From contig DDFO01000036.1 of the NCBI GenBank assembly GCA_002337215.1, forward strand, positions 42,037 to 63,266: a stretch of DNA of 21,230 nucleotides, given 5' to 3'. The notes beneath the pieces are model-generated. The model was not told where the DNA came from. It saw nothing but the letters and a program-made list of their open reading frames with translations, and searched no databases. Shown one piece after another: positions 1 through 7,727 of the stretch. Numbering within the stretch: the stretch's first letter is position 1; the number at the start of each line of letters is the position of its first letter. Both the position numbers and the translations under genes were made by a program. The DNA comes from Phycisphaerales bacterium UBA1926 (GTDB lineage Bacteria; Planctomycetota; Phycisphaerae; Phycisphaerales; UBA1924).

Positions 1-83
1 CGAGCACCCCTGCCGGGACCCCGCCGAACTCCCCGTCGGCGCTTTGCCGGGCGGGGTGCCTCGATACTCAATTCTAGGTATCG
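1..83. other. Non-coding left edge with inverted repeats
   Basis: No convincing gene lies left of the tadD terminator. Two inverted repeats are visible. CGAG plus CACCCC (1-10) can pair with GGGGTG plus CTCG (53-63, one bulged base) around an inner CGCCGA/TCGGCG hairpin (22-27 with 36-41). CGATAC (62-67) pairs with GTATCG (78-83). This could be the end of a structured RNA or a terminator of a gene outside the window. I do not recognise a known RNA family, and the edge truncates any context. Confidence 0.3.
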
Positions 84-120
84 TCCGGGCGCGGCTCGAA
101 GAAATACATGAAGAGCACAC

Positions 121-150
121 AAAAACCGCCCGCGAATGCACGCGGGCGGT
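121..150 (-). terminator. Intrinsic terminator of the Tad machine operon
   Basis: A perfect 10-bp stem (125-134 with 141-150) encloses a 6-base loop. On the minus strand the stem is followed by a run of five Ts (the A run at 121-125). It sits about 30 bases beyond the tadD stop codon and closes the leftward operon. Confidence 0.9.
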
Positions 151-180
151 CCATCAGATTCCGACTCAATCCGTCGAGGC

Positions 181-954
181 TTATTCCACTGGGACCGAGA
201 CCGTCGCGGTACTCATCGGCTGTGCGGCGGGTGTCATGCCCGGCTCGGGAAGCGGGCCGTACGCGCCGTTGTCAAACTCCGACGCGATCGTGGACGCGTT
301 CGGGTCTTCCCGGATGCCCTTCCGGATCATGTTCGCACTGGCGAAGTACTCGCTGGCGACACCGTGATCGCCTCGCGCCTCGGCGACAACCGCGACATTC
401 CAGAAGACTTCTTCGGGGGGTAGAACCGCCGCCCAGGCGGTGTATGCGCGTTCGTACTCACCCTGCATGGCGAAGCTGACCGCGTAGTTCGCGTGGTAGC
501 GGGCCTCGTTGGGATCCTGCTCGACCGCGGCCCTGAAGGCCTGTGAGGCACCAGCGAAGTCCTTCTCGCGGAGCATGAGAACACCGAGATTGTTCGCGAT
601 CACAGGGTCATTCGGGGCGATGTTGTGCGCTCCCTGAAGCGTCGCGATCGCGTCGCCGAATCGTCCACGCTCGATGTACAAGTCGGCGAGTTCAACGTAG
701 GCGGGGAGATACTCGGGCGTATCACTGATGACCCGAGAGAGCACGAACTCGGCCTGGTCGAACCGGCCGTTCTCGTTGATGAGCTTCGCCATCATGTGCA
801 GCGTGCGCGGGGTGGGCGGTCGGTCGGCGCCGTTGCCGAAGCCGTCCGCCTGGCGAGCACTGGACTGACACCCGAGGAGCCCCGCGCCGAGCGTCGCCGA
901 GAGGGCGACACCAGCGAGGAGTCGACTGATCATGTTGGTCTGGGCCTTCCGCAT
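181..954 (-). CDS. tadD: TadD-like tetratricopeptide-repeat lipoprotein
   Basis: Predicted 257-residue lipoprotein, the last gene of the leftward Tad operon. TadD proteins are TPR lipoproteins needed for Flp pilus assembly, thought to help secretin assembly or stability at the outer membrane. The N-terminus has a basic start, a hydrophobic stretch and a lipobox LLGC with the lipidated Cys at residue 29. About four TPR helices pairs follow (roughly residues 50-190), with typical A/Y/L/P spacing such as LADLYIERGRFGDAI and LGVLMLREKDFAGA. The C-terminal 35 residues are Pro/Thr-rich and non-repetitive. The start at 954 is preferred because AGGAGA (961-966, minus strand) lies six bases upstream. 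A longer open frame exists but its extra residues are an out-of-frame shadow of the upstream gene. The upstream gene ends 34 bases away. TPR proteins are common, so the tadD assignment rests on context as well as on the lipobox. Confidence 0.85.
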   Translation of the reverse strand: MRKAQTNMISRLLAGVALSATLGAGLLGCQSSARQADGFGNGADRPPTPRTLHMMAKLINENGRFDQAEFVLSRVISDTPEYLPAYVELADLYIERGRFGDAIATLQGAHNIAPNDPVIANNLGVLMLREKDFAGASQAFRAAVEQDPNEARYHANYAVSFAMQGEYERAYTAWAAVLPPEEVFWNVAVVAEARGDHGVASEYFASANMIRKGIREDPNASTIASEFDNGAYGPLPEPGMTPAAQPMSTATVSVPVE

Positions 955-988
955 CCGTGATCTCCTGTCGGCTCGCGCCGCGGTGTTC

Positions 989-1513
989 TTACTTGTCCCC
1001 GCTCTGGTGATAGTTGTAAGGTTCGTCGGAGCTGGGCCGGACGTAGTCCTGCGCGGCCCTGGTCGAGCGCTTGCCGTCCCCCGTGTAGAGGTCGTGCTCG
1101 ACGGTGACGCTCGCCATGCGAACGCCCTCATCGGAGAGCCAGCTGTCGAGCACGGCGAGGCGTGCCTCGAAGAGTTCGTCGCTCGCATCACCCCGGCGGA
1201 CGGTGAGCACGCCCCCGTCGTGGCGGAGGTAGTGGTCCCGCAGGATCCCGAGATCTCGCTCGGCTCTGGGCGTCAGCGACGTCGTGCCCTGCACGAAGTG
1301 ATGCGCCCAGATCGTGTGCTGGCGGGTGATCGCGTTCTCGACCTGCTGCCCCTGATAGGTCCGGATCATCCACGCGTTCGTGTCCCGCCTCGCCTGATCG
1401 TTCCACTCGACGTCCGCGAGCCCGCCCTGCTTGCCGGCGCAGCCCGAGAGCAGCGCCGCGGCCGCGAGCAACATCGCAAGAAACGACTTTGTTGATCCAA
1501 GTGCACTGGGCAT
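989..1513 (-). CDS. CpaD/OmpA-like outer-membrane lipoprotein of the Tad operon
   Basis: Predicted 174-residue lipoprotein between tadC and tadD. The signal is MPSALGSTKSFLAMLLA with lipobox LLSGC (Cys 25). Residues about 78-145 follow the OmpA/CpaD-like pattern of a helix (LTPRAERDLGILRDHYL), a strand (GVLTVRRG), a helix (ELFEARLAVLDSWLSDEGV) and a strand (ASVTVEHDLY). CpaD proteins of Caulobacter-type Tad loci are outer-membrane lipoproteins of this kind, thought to support the secretin. Classic OmpA peptidoglycan-binding residues are not obvious, so cell-wall binding is not claimed. The ATG at 1513 is preceded by GGAGGA about three bases upstream, slightly short spacing. The position inside the operon supports a pilus-assembly role, but family membership is inferred from pattern only. 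The tail (about 160-174) is polar and probably disordered. Confidence 0.7.
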   Translation of the reverse strand: MPSALGSTKSFLAMLLAAAALLSGCAGKQGGLADVEWNDQARRDTNAWMIRTYQGQQVENAITRQHTIWAHHFVQGTTSLTPRAERDLGILRDHYLRHDGGVLTVRRGDASDELFEARLAVLDSWLSDEGVRMASVTVEHDLYTGDGKRSTRAAQDYVRPSSDEPYNYHQSGDK

Positions 1514-1560
1514 ACGTCCTCCGGGCCTCCGGGCCGAGCGGGTTTGATTCCCGAGATGTC

Positions 1561-2490
1561 TCAGTTCGAGAACATCTCCACCATCTTCAGTGCCGCGGGC
1601 CCCGCCGAGACGAGCAGCACCACGGGGAAGATGAATATCACCATCGGCAGCAGCAGCTTGATCGCCATCTTCTCTGCCGATTCCTCCGCTTTCTGGCTCC
1701 GCGCCTCCCGCATCGTCTCCGCGAAGGTCCGCAAAGCGTCGGCAACCGAGGTGCCGAATTTATCGGCCTGGCTGATAATCGAGGCGAGGTTCGAGAGGTC
1801 GTCGGCCCCTGATCGGTCCGCCATGCTCTTCAGAGCCGTCGATCGCTTGGCTCCCAGGAGCATCTCGAGATTGACAAGCTGCATCTCATCGGCCAGCGCC
1901 TGGCTCGCCTCACCCATCTCCTCGCTCGTCGAATTCCACGCCTGGTCCATGCCCATGCCGGCACTCACGCAGACCTCTAGCAGGTCGATCGCGTTGGGCA
2001 GGGCGTTGCGGATCTCCTGCGTCCGCTTCTTGACCTTCTGACCCAGGATCAGGTTCGGGATCATCGACAGGCCGGCCGCCGCGCCCACGACCACGAGCAC
2101 GCCCATGCCCATCGAGACCTGCATCTGGATCGCGATGAGCAGCCCCGCGGTGAGGCCCACGAGCATCGTGGTGATCTTGATTCCGAAGAAGAGCTCCGCG
2201 GAACCGCGCTGGTTGTAGCCTGCCCGAGCCAAAGTTGCCTTGAGTTTGGGGCTGGGCCCGCCCAGCACAGACGCCCCGCCGAGCCGGCCGAGCATTTCGG
2301 TGAGCGGGCTGGGCTTGTCAACCACGACCGCGTCGGGGAGTTCGTTCTCGGAGCGGATTTGCTCGAGCCTTGTTGCGAGTGCTTTCTTGTTCCGCCCACC
2401 CGCGAGCAGAACGACCGCGCCGACCATCGAGAAGAGGACGAACACAAGGGCCGGAATGAACAGTTCAACGGATGGCACGGCTGTGGACAC
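1561..2490 (-). CDS. tadC: TadC, inner-membrane platform protein of the Tad pilus
   Basis: About 309 residues, one of two GspF/T2SSF-domain proteins that form the inner-membrane platform on which the CpaF motor acts. It has an N-terminal membrane segment (about 9-31), a pair of segments (about 103-123 and 128-148), a cytoplasmic T2SSF region (about 150-275) containing the hallmark ALPNAIDLLEVCVSAGMGMD, and a last segment (about 278-300, IKLLLPMVIFIFPVVLLVSA). This layout and length are typical of TadC. The longest frame starts with GTG at 2490, but AGGA directly abuts it. A second GTG at 2478 (residue 5) has AGGAG about 11 bases upstream and may be the true start. The gene follows tadB after 16 bases and precedes the CpaD-like lipoprotein. 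Confidence 0.93.
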   Translation of the reverse strand: MSTAVPSVELFIPALVFVLFSMVGAVVLLAGGRNKKALATRLEQIRSENELPDAVVVDKPSPLTEMLGRLGGASVLGGPSPKLKATLARAGYNQRGSAELFFGIKITTMLVGLTAGLLIAIQMQVSMGMGVLVVVGAAAGLSMIPNLILGQKVKKRTQEIRNALPNAIDLLEVCVSAGMGMDQAWNSTSEEMGEASQALADEMQLVNLEMLLGAKRSTALKSMADRSGADDLSNLASIISQADKFGTSVADALRTFAETMREARSQKAEESAEKMAIKLLLPMVIFIFPVVLLVSAGPAALKMVEMFSN

Positions 2491-2506
2491 TCCTCGCTTC
2501 GGACGA

Positions 2507-3508
2507 TCAGTACTTGATGACGGCCATCTTGCTCATGGCCCACGAGCCGAGGAACATGCTGGCAACGCAGATCGCGAGCATCTGCTGGCCCATGTCCGTC
2601 GTGTACATGGGCTTGACGTACTCGGGGTTGATCACATTGAGCAGCACGAACACGACGACGGGGAGACCGAGCAGCATCTGCTTGCTCATCTGGGTCTGGG
2701 CGATCAGCACACGCACACGCTTGCTGAGACGGAGACGCTCGCGGATGACCGCCGAAAGGCGATTCGTCGTCTCGCTGAGGTTACCGCCCGCGCGGATCTG
2801 CACCGCGACGGACGCGGCAAACAGCTTGAGATCCTGGCTCGGGTTCTTGTTGGCGACCGCCCGCAGCGCGTCCTCGAGGCTCACACCCATTTGCTGCTGC
2901 TGCACGATCTCCGTGAGCACGCTCTTGACGGGCTCTTCGCTTTCCTCGGAGGCGAGCGTGAGACCCGCGACCACCGTGTGGCCCGCGCGGAGCGACCGGC
3001 TGCACAGGTCGAGCGCCTCGACAAACTGATCGTCGAACTTCGCGGTCTGCTTGTTCGCCTTCATCTTCACGAGCGTCCAGAGCGCGTAGATCGTGCCGCC
3101 GGCCGCGATCGAAGCCCCCGGGACATGCTGCGTGAAGACCCAGATGCCGACGAAAATCCCCACCGCCGACGCGACCGCGATCATCATGAGCGTCGGAAGC
3201 GGGGTCTCGATGCCCGCTTCCTTGACGATCTTCTGGACCTTGGCGATCGGGCCCGCGGCACGCTTCCCGAAGCCCGGGAGGACCGCCTCGAACTCGTTCC
3301 CGTCGTGGAAGAGCCTGACGACGCGCTCGGCCTTGCCGCCCTTCTTCGTCTCCACAGCGCCGCTCTCGCTGCCGACACGCTGCCGGATGAGGTCCGATCG
3401 CTGCCTCTGTTTCTGCATCCACAGCACGCCGCCGATCGCGGTGACGCAGAGGATCAGAAGGAAAACCGCCCCGACCGCCAGGATGTCGATCATCCCGAGA
3501 CCGTCCAT
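2507..3508 (-). CDS. tadB: TadB, inner-membrane platform protein of the Tad pilus
   Basis: 333 residues. It has an N-terminal membrane segment (about 6-30), a hydrophilic linker with a short amphipathic region (60-100), two membrane segments (about 105-125 and 130-148), a T2SSF domain (about 155-280) with FVEALDLCSRSLRAGHTVV and QIRAGGNLSETT, and C-terminal membrane segments (about 278-293 and 308-328). This is the usual TadB topology, and TadB is the partner of TadC in the platform. The start was set at 3508 because the cpaF stop and this ATG share one base (TGATG), a classic coupling arrangement, with a G-rich Shine-Dalgarno-like stretch just upstream. The open frame extends further upstream, but that part overlaps cpaF and has no protein-like character. 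Confidence 0.93.
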   Translation of the reverse strand: MDGLGMIDILAVGAVFLLILCVTAIGGVLWMQKQRQRSDLIRQRVGSESGAVETKKGGKAERVVRLFHDGNEFEAVLPGFGKRAAGPIAKVQKIVKEAGIETPLPTLMMIAVASAVGIFVGIWVFTQHVPGASIAAGGTIYALWTLVKMKANKQTAKFDDQFVEALDLCSRSLRAGHTVVAGLTLASEESEEPVKSVLTEIVQQQQMGVSLEDALRAVANKNPSQDLKLFAASVAVQIRAGGNLSETTNRLSAVIRERLRLSKRVRVLIAQTQMSKQMLLGLPVVVFVLLNVINPEYVKPMYTTDMGQQMLAICVASMFLGSWAMSKMAVIKY

Positions 3509-4884
3509 CACGCGGCCCCCTTCTTCTTGACCATCCGGATCTGCGACTGGGCGGCGGTCCGCTCCTTCTTCGCGTCGAGCTGGCCCTTGTGGAAGAGCTC
3601 GTCGGGAAGGTCGTGGCCCTCGGCCCGGATCATCTCGATGCACTTGGGACGCACGCCGCAGGCCTCGTGGTAGCCCATGGCGCTGCCGTTGTCGTCCAGA
3701 CCCGTCTGCTTGAACTTGAAGATGTCCTGCAGCAGCACGACATCGCTCTCCATGCCCGTGATCTCGCTGATCGCGGTGATTTTGCGCGGACCGCCCGTCA
3801 GTCGATCGGCGTGGACGAGGAGCTGCACGGCGCTCGAGATCTGCTGTCGGATCGTCGCGATCGGGAAGTCGAGCCCCGCCATCGAGACCATGCTCTCGAG
3901 CCGTCGGATCGTGTCACGCGTGCCGTTGGAGTGGAGCGTGGTCATCGACCCGTCGTGCCCCGTGTTCATCGCTTGGAGCATGTCGAGAGCCTCGCCCCCG
4001 CGGATCTCGCCGATGACGACCCGATCGGGCCGCATCCGCAGCGCGTTCTTGACGAGGTCGCGCTGGGTGATGAGCCCCTTGCCCTCGACGTTGGCGGGCC
4101 TGGTCTCCAGCCGCACGACGTGGTCACGCTGGAGCTGCAGTTCCGCGGCGTCCTCGATGGTCAGCACGCGGTCGCCATCCGGGATGCACCGGCTCAGGCA
4201 GTTGAGCAGCGTCGTCTTTCCCGACCCGGTACCACCCGAGATGATGATGTTGAGCTTGGCGGCAACCGCGGATTCGAGGAAGCGGTGCATCTCCTCGGTC
4301 ATCGCGCCGAACTCTTTGAGCTTCTCGAGCGTGAACGGGATCGCACCGAAACGCCGGATCGAGACGCTGTGCCCATCGAGGGCGAGCGGGGAGATGATCG
4401 CGTTCACACGCGAGCCGTCCGCGAGGCGAGCGTCGAGCATGGGCGTGCTCTCGTCCACACGCCGCCCCATCGCGCTCGCGATCCGCTGGATAACGGTGAG
4501 CAGGTGATCGTTGTCCCGGAAGGTTGTTTCGGAGACGACCAGCCGGCCCTTCTTCTCGATGTAGATCTGCTTGGGACCGTTGATCAGAATGTCGCTGATG
4601 TCGGGGTCTCGGAGAAGGTCCTCGAGCGGGCCGAGCCCGAAGATATCGTCCATCACCTGCGTGATGAGGCGTTCTTTCTCCTGGGTCGAGAGCGGCTTGC
4701 CCTCCGCGGCGAGCAGCGCCTCAACCTTCTGGGCACACTCCTTGCGCAGCTGCTCCTGGGGCATCTGCTTCGCCTGGTTGAGGTCGATCGAGCCGAGCAG
4801 GCGCATGTGGACCCGGCTCCGCGTGTCGCTCTCCGCGCCGCTCGGGTTCTCGGCCTGCTTGTTCGGTCCGGTGTCCGCCGCCAT
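3508..4884 (-). CDS. cpaF: CpaF/TadA, hexameric motor ATPase of the Tad pilus
   Basis: 458 residues, a full-length secretion ATPase of the TadA/CpaF (VirB11-like) family that powers Flp pilus extension. Key motifs are all present: Walker A GGTGSGKTT (217-225), Asp box TIEDAAELQ (242-250), Walker B region RPDRVVIGEIRGGEA (285-299) and His box TGHDGSMTTLHSN (308-320). The N-terminal domain (about 60-200) includes LGPLEDLLRDPDISDILING, typical of CpaF. The first 25 residues and the Lys-rich tail are polar and probably flexible. The ATG at 4884 lies three bases after the cpaE stop (TAA GGC ATG) with only a weak Shine-Dalgarno, so translation is probably coupled to cpaE. The gene overlaps tadB by one base. 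Confidence 0.96.
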   Translation of the reverse strand: MAADTGPNKQAENPSGAESDTRSRVHMRLLGSIDLNQAKQMPQEQLRKECAQKVEALLAAEGKPLSTQEKERLITQVMDDIFGLGPLEDLLRDPDISDILINGPKQIYIEKKGRLVVSETTFRDNDHLLTVIQRIASAMGRRVDESTPMLDARLADGSRVNAIISPLALDGHSVSIRRFGAIPFTLEKLKEFGAMTEEMHRFLESAVAAKLNIIISGGTGSGKTTLLNCLSRCIPDGDRVLTIEDAAELQLQRDHVVRLETRPANVEGKGLITQRDLVKNALRMRPDRVVIGEIRGGEALDMLQAMNTGHDGSMTTLHSNGTRDTIRRLESMVSMAGLDFPIATIRQQISSAVQLLVHADRLTGGPRKITAISEITGMESDVVLLQDIFKFKQTGLDDNGSAMGYHEACGVRPKCIEMIRAEGHDLPDELFHKGQLDAKKERTAAQSQIRMVKKKGAA

Positions 4885-4887
4885 GCC

Positions 4888-6096
4888 TTACGCCGCCTTC
4901 TCTCGACCGCCGAACAGTCCGCGTTTCTTCGCGGGCGCCGCCTCGGTGTCGTCCTGATCGTTGTGGATGAACTCCTCGGCGTACGAGCGAATCGCCTTCC
5001 GGAGTTTCGATTTTGCCGCGGACTTTGCCAACGGTTCTCCCGAGTGAAGTGAATCCGTCGCCGCAACGATGTCTTCGGGCAACGGACGCAGCTCACCCGC
5101 GAATTCCAGCGTTTCCTGGGCGTCCTTCAGCGAGATCGGCTTCCCCGCCCCCTTGCACCGGTTCGCGAACAGGTGCAGCGGAGCGTCGATACCGGCCTTC
5201 GCCAGCCCTTCGAGGAGGAACCGCGTGTGCCGCAGGTCCTTGACGCTCAGGTTGAGCACGATGGCGATCTCGTCGCTGAACCCCGCCAGCGCGCCGGCCG
5301 CCTCAAAAGGCAGCCCCGGTGCGTCGAGCACGGTGAACGGGAACCCGGTCCGGAACACGCCGAGCGTCGCCTGCAGTTCATCGAAGTACAGTGGTGAAGG
5401 ATCCGCAAAGTTGATGCTCGCAGGGCTCAACAGCACGCTCAGCCAGTCGCTTTTCGAGATCGCCGTCGAGCGCACGAGGTCCGCGTCGAGCGGGCCATCC
5501 CGGCTGAGCAGATCCGCGAGCCCATACTCCCCGGAAACACCCAGGTGCGTCGCCACGCCGCCGAACCGAAGGTCGAAGTCGACAAGCAGCGAGCGGGCTT
5601 CGGAGATGATGCCGAGCTCCGCCGCCAGGTTCACCGCGAACGTCGTCGCGCCGCACCCGCCGCTCGACGAGAGCACGGTGATCACCCGGCCTCCCGAGTC
5701 CGATTCGGACGAATCCCCCGAGATCTGCTCGGCCAGTTCTCGGCAGATCGGGACCACGTCGGGCCCGATCCAGTCCTTGGGCAGATAGTGCCTCGCGCCC
5801 GCCTGCATCGATTCAAGCAGGATGGCTTTATCAAAGGCCTCGGCGATCACGACGAACCGGCAGTTCGGCTTGGTCGGGATCAGCGCCCGCAGCGTCGCGA
5901 TCATCGCGTCGGGATCGGGCTGCACGTCCACGACCACAAGCCCGAACGGACGCACCGCGAGCATCGCCTCAAGCTCATCGAGCGAGCCCACGGTCGCGGT
6001 CGGCGTCAGCAACGCGTCGCTGCCGAACGCCTCGACGAGCGACGTCTCCACGTCGGTGTCGCTGCTCAACAGAATGGTCCGAACAGATCCGTTCAT
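4888..6096 (-). CDS. cpaE: CpaE/TadZ, receiver-plus-ParA-like pilus localisation ATPase
   Basis: 402 residues. Residues about 1-125 form an atypical response-regulator receiver fold (VVVDVQP with Asp57; YLPKD with Lys107). Residues about 135-385 form a MinD/ParA-like ATPase. The deviant P-loop is SSSGGCGATT (143-152): the catalytic Lys before the final Thr is replaced by Ala, and the upstream signature Lys is Ser. The second motif LVDFDLRFGG (171-180) is present. TadZ/CpaE proteins act as polar hubs that position the pilus machine, and a P-loop without the canonical Lys is common in the family, so ATP turnover may be weak or absent. The start at 6096 has GGGGGA about five bases upstream. An upstream in-frame extension of 30 residues overlaps cpaC and looks spurious. 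The C-terminus is Lys/Arg-rich. Confidence 0.93.
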   Translation of the reverse strand: MNGSVRTILLSSDTDVETSLVEAFGSDALLTPTATVGSLDELEAMLAVRPFGLVVVDVQPDPDAMIATLRALIPTKPNCRFVVIAEAFDKAILLESMQAGARHYLPKDWIGPDVVPICRELAEQISGDSSESDSGGRVITVLSSSGGCGATTFAVNLAAELGIISEARSLLVDFDLRFGGVATHLGVSGEYGLADLLSRDGPLDADLVRSTAISKSDWLSVLLSPASINFADPSPLYFDELQATLGVFRTGFPFTVLDAPGLPFEAAGALAGFSDEIAIVLNLSVKDLRHTRFLLEGLAKAGIDAPLHLFANRCKGAGKPISLKDAQETLEFAGELRPLPEDIVAATDSLHSGEPLAKSAAKSKLRKAIRSYAEEFIHNDQDDTEAAPAKKRGLFGGREKAA

Positions 6097-6115
6097 GCGA
6101 TCCCCCGCGTTGCGA

Positions 6116-7645
6116 TCACTCGCCCTTGTCCTCGCGAACAGGCTCACGCCGCATGTCGTGCGTCGCCCACGCGCCTGGTCCCACAAGCCGATCGAGCCCC
6201 ATGTCCGACGCCCACACCGCGGGCGGCTTCGGGTCGCTCACCTTCCCGTGGATCCGGCCCTCGGCGTATAGCTCCCACGCGTCCGGCTCGTTGTGCGTGT
6301 CGCCGGGAACCGGCAGGTCCACCTGCGTTTCCATGGGCTCGACGAGCTCAACGGTCGCCAGGACCACCAGCTCCGTCTCGCCGCGTTCGTACCGCACGCT
6401 GCTGAAGAGCCGCCCGAGGATCGGGATGCTCCCCAATCCCGGCACCTTCTGCGAGCGAGCCGCGATATTCTGATCGAGAAGCCCCGCCATCGCGAAGGTC
6501 TGCCCGGTCCGCATGCTCAGCGTGGTCGCGGCGCGGCGGGTGAGCAGCGAGGGGATCCGGAAGCCCTCGACCTCCACCGCCCCAACATCGCTCAGGTCGC
6601 TCACCTCGGGCGCGACCTGCATGCGGATCGTCCCGTCGCCCAGAACCGTGGGCTCGAAGTTGAGCCGCACGCCGAACTCTTTCCATTCGATCGTGATCTG
6701 CGTCGCGCCGCCGATCCCCGCGCTGGCGATCGGGATCGGGAACTCGCCGCCCGCGAGGAACGAGGCCTTCTCGCCGCTCATCGCCACAAGCGTGGGCTCG
6801 GCGAGCGTCCGCAGATACTGGTTGTCCTCGAGCGCCTCGACGAAGAGCTCGAAATCGAGACCCGGGAAGCCGGCGAACAGCGTCACCGCGTCGCCCACGC
6901 TCGCGGACTGAAGCACATTGAAGTCGAGGTTGTCGCCCGCGGCCTGGCCTCCCGGGATGCCGATATCGATCGAGTTCGGGTTGCCCCCGACTGTCGAACC
7001 CCCGAAGAACGAGTCCCCAGAGTGAACCGCGTTCGAGCCGAGCGAGCGGATCGCGAGCCGGTTCGCTTCAGCGACCCGGACCTTGATCATCACCTGCTGC
7101 AGCCCGGCGACACGGGTCATATCGACATACTTGATCTCCGCCGCTTCGAGGAAGCTGTGAAGATCCTCGGCGTGCTCTGCCCGGCTCAGTACGCCGGACA
7201 CGATCATCACGCCCTCGCTCTGCTCGAGTTCGATGCTCGAGTCCGGCAGGACCTTCTCCAGCGTCAGCCGGAGTTGCTCGAGGTCCACGTGCACCGTGAC
7301 CCGGGCCTCCCATCGGTTGCCGTCCGCGTCCCAGAGCGTCACGTCCGTCGCGCCAACAGACTTGCCGATGACCATCACTCGGTCGGGCTTGAGCACCTTC
7401 ACGTCTGCGATCGTCTCGTCCGAGACCGCGACCTCTGAGATCATCCAGCCCGGCTCGATCACCGTCGATCGACCCGACGGGATCGCGACCTGCGTGATCC
7501 CCTCCTCGTCGAGCTGCACGGCGTTCGGACCACCGGCCGACGCGGCGGATGAACCGATCGACACGCCCGGCGTCATGCACAGGCCAGCGCACACGGCAAG
7601 AAGACCGGAGTATCGGATCACGGGTTGTTTCGCGGACTTTCGCAT
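6116..7645 (-). CDS. cpaC: CpaC/RcpA, outer-membrane secretin of the Tad pilus
   Basis: 509 residues. It has a basic N-terminus and hydrophobic signal sequence (about 9-37), a pilus-assembly N-domain (about 47-120, with PGWMISEVAVSDETIADV), a BON-like domain (about 122-178), and a C-terminal secretin domain (about 265-435) carrying the secretin signature VPGLGSIPILGRLF (401-414). Secretins form the outer-membrane ring through which the Flp pilus passes. A 70-residue extension after the secretin domain (about 440-509) has no motif I recognise and may contact the CpaD-like or TadD lipoproteins. Two adjacent ATGs exist. The second (7645) lies seven bases from GAGGAG and the first (7648) only four, so I chose the second. 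The cpaB gene ends 82 bases upstream; that gap contains a TCGGCC/GGCCGA inverted repeat (7688-7711). Confidence 0.95.
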   Translation of the reverse strand: MRKSAKQPVIRYSGLLAVCAGLCMTPGVSIGSSAASAGGPNAVQLDEEGITQVAIPSGRSTVIEPGWMISEVAVSDETIADVKVLKPDRVMVIGKSVGATDVTLWDADGNRWEARVTVHVDLEQLRLTLEKVLPDSSIELEQSEGVMIVSGVLSRAEHAEDLHSFLEAAEIKYVDMTRVAGLQQVMIKVRVAEANRLAIRSLGSNAVHSGDSFFGGSTVGGNPNSIDIGIPGGQAAGDNLDFNVLQSASVGDAVTLFAGFPGLDFELFVEALEDNQYLRTLAEPTLVAMSGEKASFLAGGEFPIPIASAGIGGATQITIEWKEFGVRLNFEPTVLGDGTIRMQVAPEVSDLSDVGAVEVEGFRIPSLLTRRAATTLSMRTGQTFAMAGLLDQNIAARSQKVPGLGSIPILGRLFSSVRYERGETELVVLATVELVEPMETQVDLPVPGDTHNEPDAWELYAEGRIHGKVSDPKPPAVWASDMGLDRLVGPGAWATHDMRREPVREDKGE

Positions 7646-7727
7646 CATCAGACTCCTCGGCCCCAGTGCTCCGCCATTGCTACGAACTCGGCCACCCCCC
7701 CGGACGGCCGACCCTTCGATCCTCGAA

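Noticed and set aside
181..1191. Longer 336-residue start for the tadD gene
   Set aside because: The extra 79 residues overlap the upstream lipoprotein gene and read as Arg/Ser/Thr-rich shadow. The start at 954 has a good ribosome site and a clean lipoprotein signal.
2240..5052. Long plus-strand frames opposite tadB, tadC and cpaF (2240-3673 and 3589-5052)
   Set aside because: They are antisense shadows of recognised Tad genes with Arg/Asp/His-rich composition and no domain pattern.
7688..7711. TCGGCC/GGCCGA hairpin between cpaB and cpaC as a terminator
   Set aside because: There is no T run after it, the stem is only six pairs, and cpaC must be transcribed with cpaB. At most it affects mRNA processing.
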